5,221 nt of DNA, from the NCBI GenBank assembly GCA_003526525.1, contig DPVV01000365.1, positions 1 to 5,221 on the forward strand, in the 5' to 3' direction. Below are positions 5,130-5,221 of this stretch, piece by piece. The position numbers and the translations under genes were made by a program. Each line of letters starts with the position of its first letter. Within the stretch, counting starts at the first letter, position 1. The DNA comes from Lachnoclostridium phytofermentans (GTDB taxonomy: Bacteria; Bacillota; Clostridia; Lachnospirales; Lachnospiraceae). The notes beneath the pieces are model-generated. The model worked only from the letters and a program-made list of their open reading frames with translations. It made no database searches and was not told the origin of the DNA.

Positions 5130-5221
5130 TCATAGTAATTTAATCAGTTCTTCTAATTCTTCAAATAAAGCTTTTGCTAGCACAAAATTAGTATCCATTA
5201 AAGCCAAGGCTATTTTCGTTT
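5130..5221 (-). CDS. C-terminal end of an unidentified protein (5' end outside window)
   Basis: One minus-strand frame is open from the window edge to the TGA at 5132-5130, giving 29 residues. It begins TKIALALMDTNF and ends with a run rich in Leu and Glu (LFEELEELIKLL), which looks like an amphipathic C-terminal helix. The other two minus-strand frames close within a few codons of the edge. The coding character, the same direction as leuS, and the hairpin right after the stop support a real gene end. The fragment is too short to identify a family. The 53 bases between this stop and the leuS -35 box suggest that leuS has its own transcription start. Confidence 0.55.
   Translation of the reverse strand, partial: TKIALALMDTNFVLAKALFEELEELIKLL

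Noticed and set aside
1..5221. CRISPR array, tRNA or rRNA gene, insertion sequence or phage element
   Set aside because: No regularly spaced direct repeats at DNA level, no tRNA-like cloverleaf, no transposase or integrase coding sequence and no terminal inverted repeats flanking a gene were seen.

Overview
The window reads as a piece of a low-GC Gram-positive (Firmicutes) chromosome, most likely a clostridial member of the Lachnospiraceae. The grounds are AT-rich DNA, strong GGAGG-type ribosome binding sites, a T-box leader before an aminoacyl-tRNA synthetase gene, a leucyl-tRNA synthetase of the Bacillus/Clostridium length class, and a secreted BspA-like leucine-rich-repeat protein. The family-level assignment is inference from protein character, not from a search. 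Every gene seen is on the minus strand, so transcription runs from high to low coordinates.

In transcription order: (1) 5221-5130 holds the last 29 codons of an unidentified gene, followed by a weak terminator-like hairpin. (2) About 5077-5049 is a promoter with a perfect TTGACA -35 box. (3) About 5042-4801 is a complete T-box leader: Stem I with the AG bulge and distal loop, a CUC (Leu) specifier, central hairpins, the T-box/antiterminator and a competing intrinsic terminator. (4) 4767-2344 is leuS, complete at 807 residues, with its own ribosome binding site. (5) 2343-1996 is a 348-base gap without a gene. It holds a long two-part hairpin that probably ends the leuS transcript, a tentative promoter, and a structured leader for the next gene. 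(6) 1995-1 is an open-ended gene for a secreted leucine-rich-repeat surface protein; 665 codons are visible and the 3' end lies outside the window.

The leuS block is a self-contained regulatory unit. Uncharged tRNA-Leu should pair with the CUC specifier and the UGGU bulge, stabilise the antiterminator and allow readthrough into leuS; charged tRNA should let the terminator form. The downstream surface-protein gene appears to be a separate unit, with no visible functional link to leucine metabolism.

I see no evidence of an undescribed multi-gene system. The points most worth a second look are departures from textbook LeuRS signatures in both the KMSKS loop and the editing-site threonine-rich motif, repeated GAACU elements around the T-box specifier, and mutually exclusive hairpins next to the ribosome binding site of the surface-protein gene.
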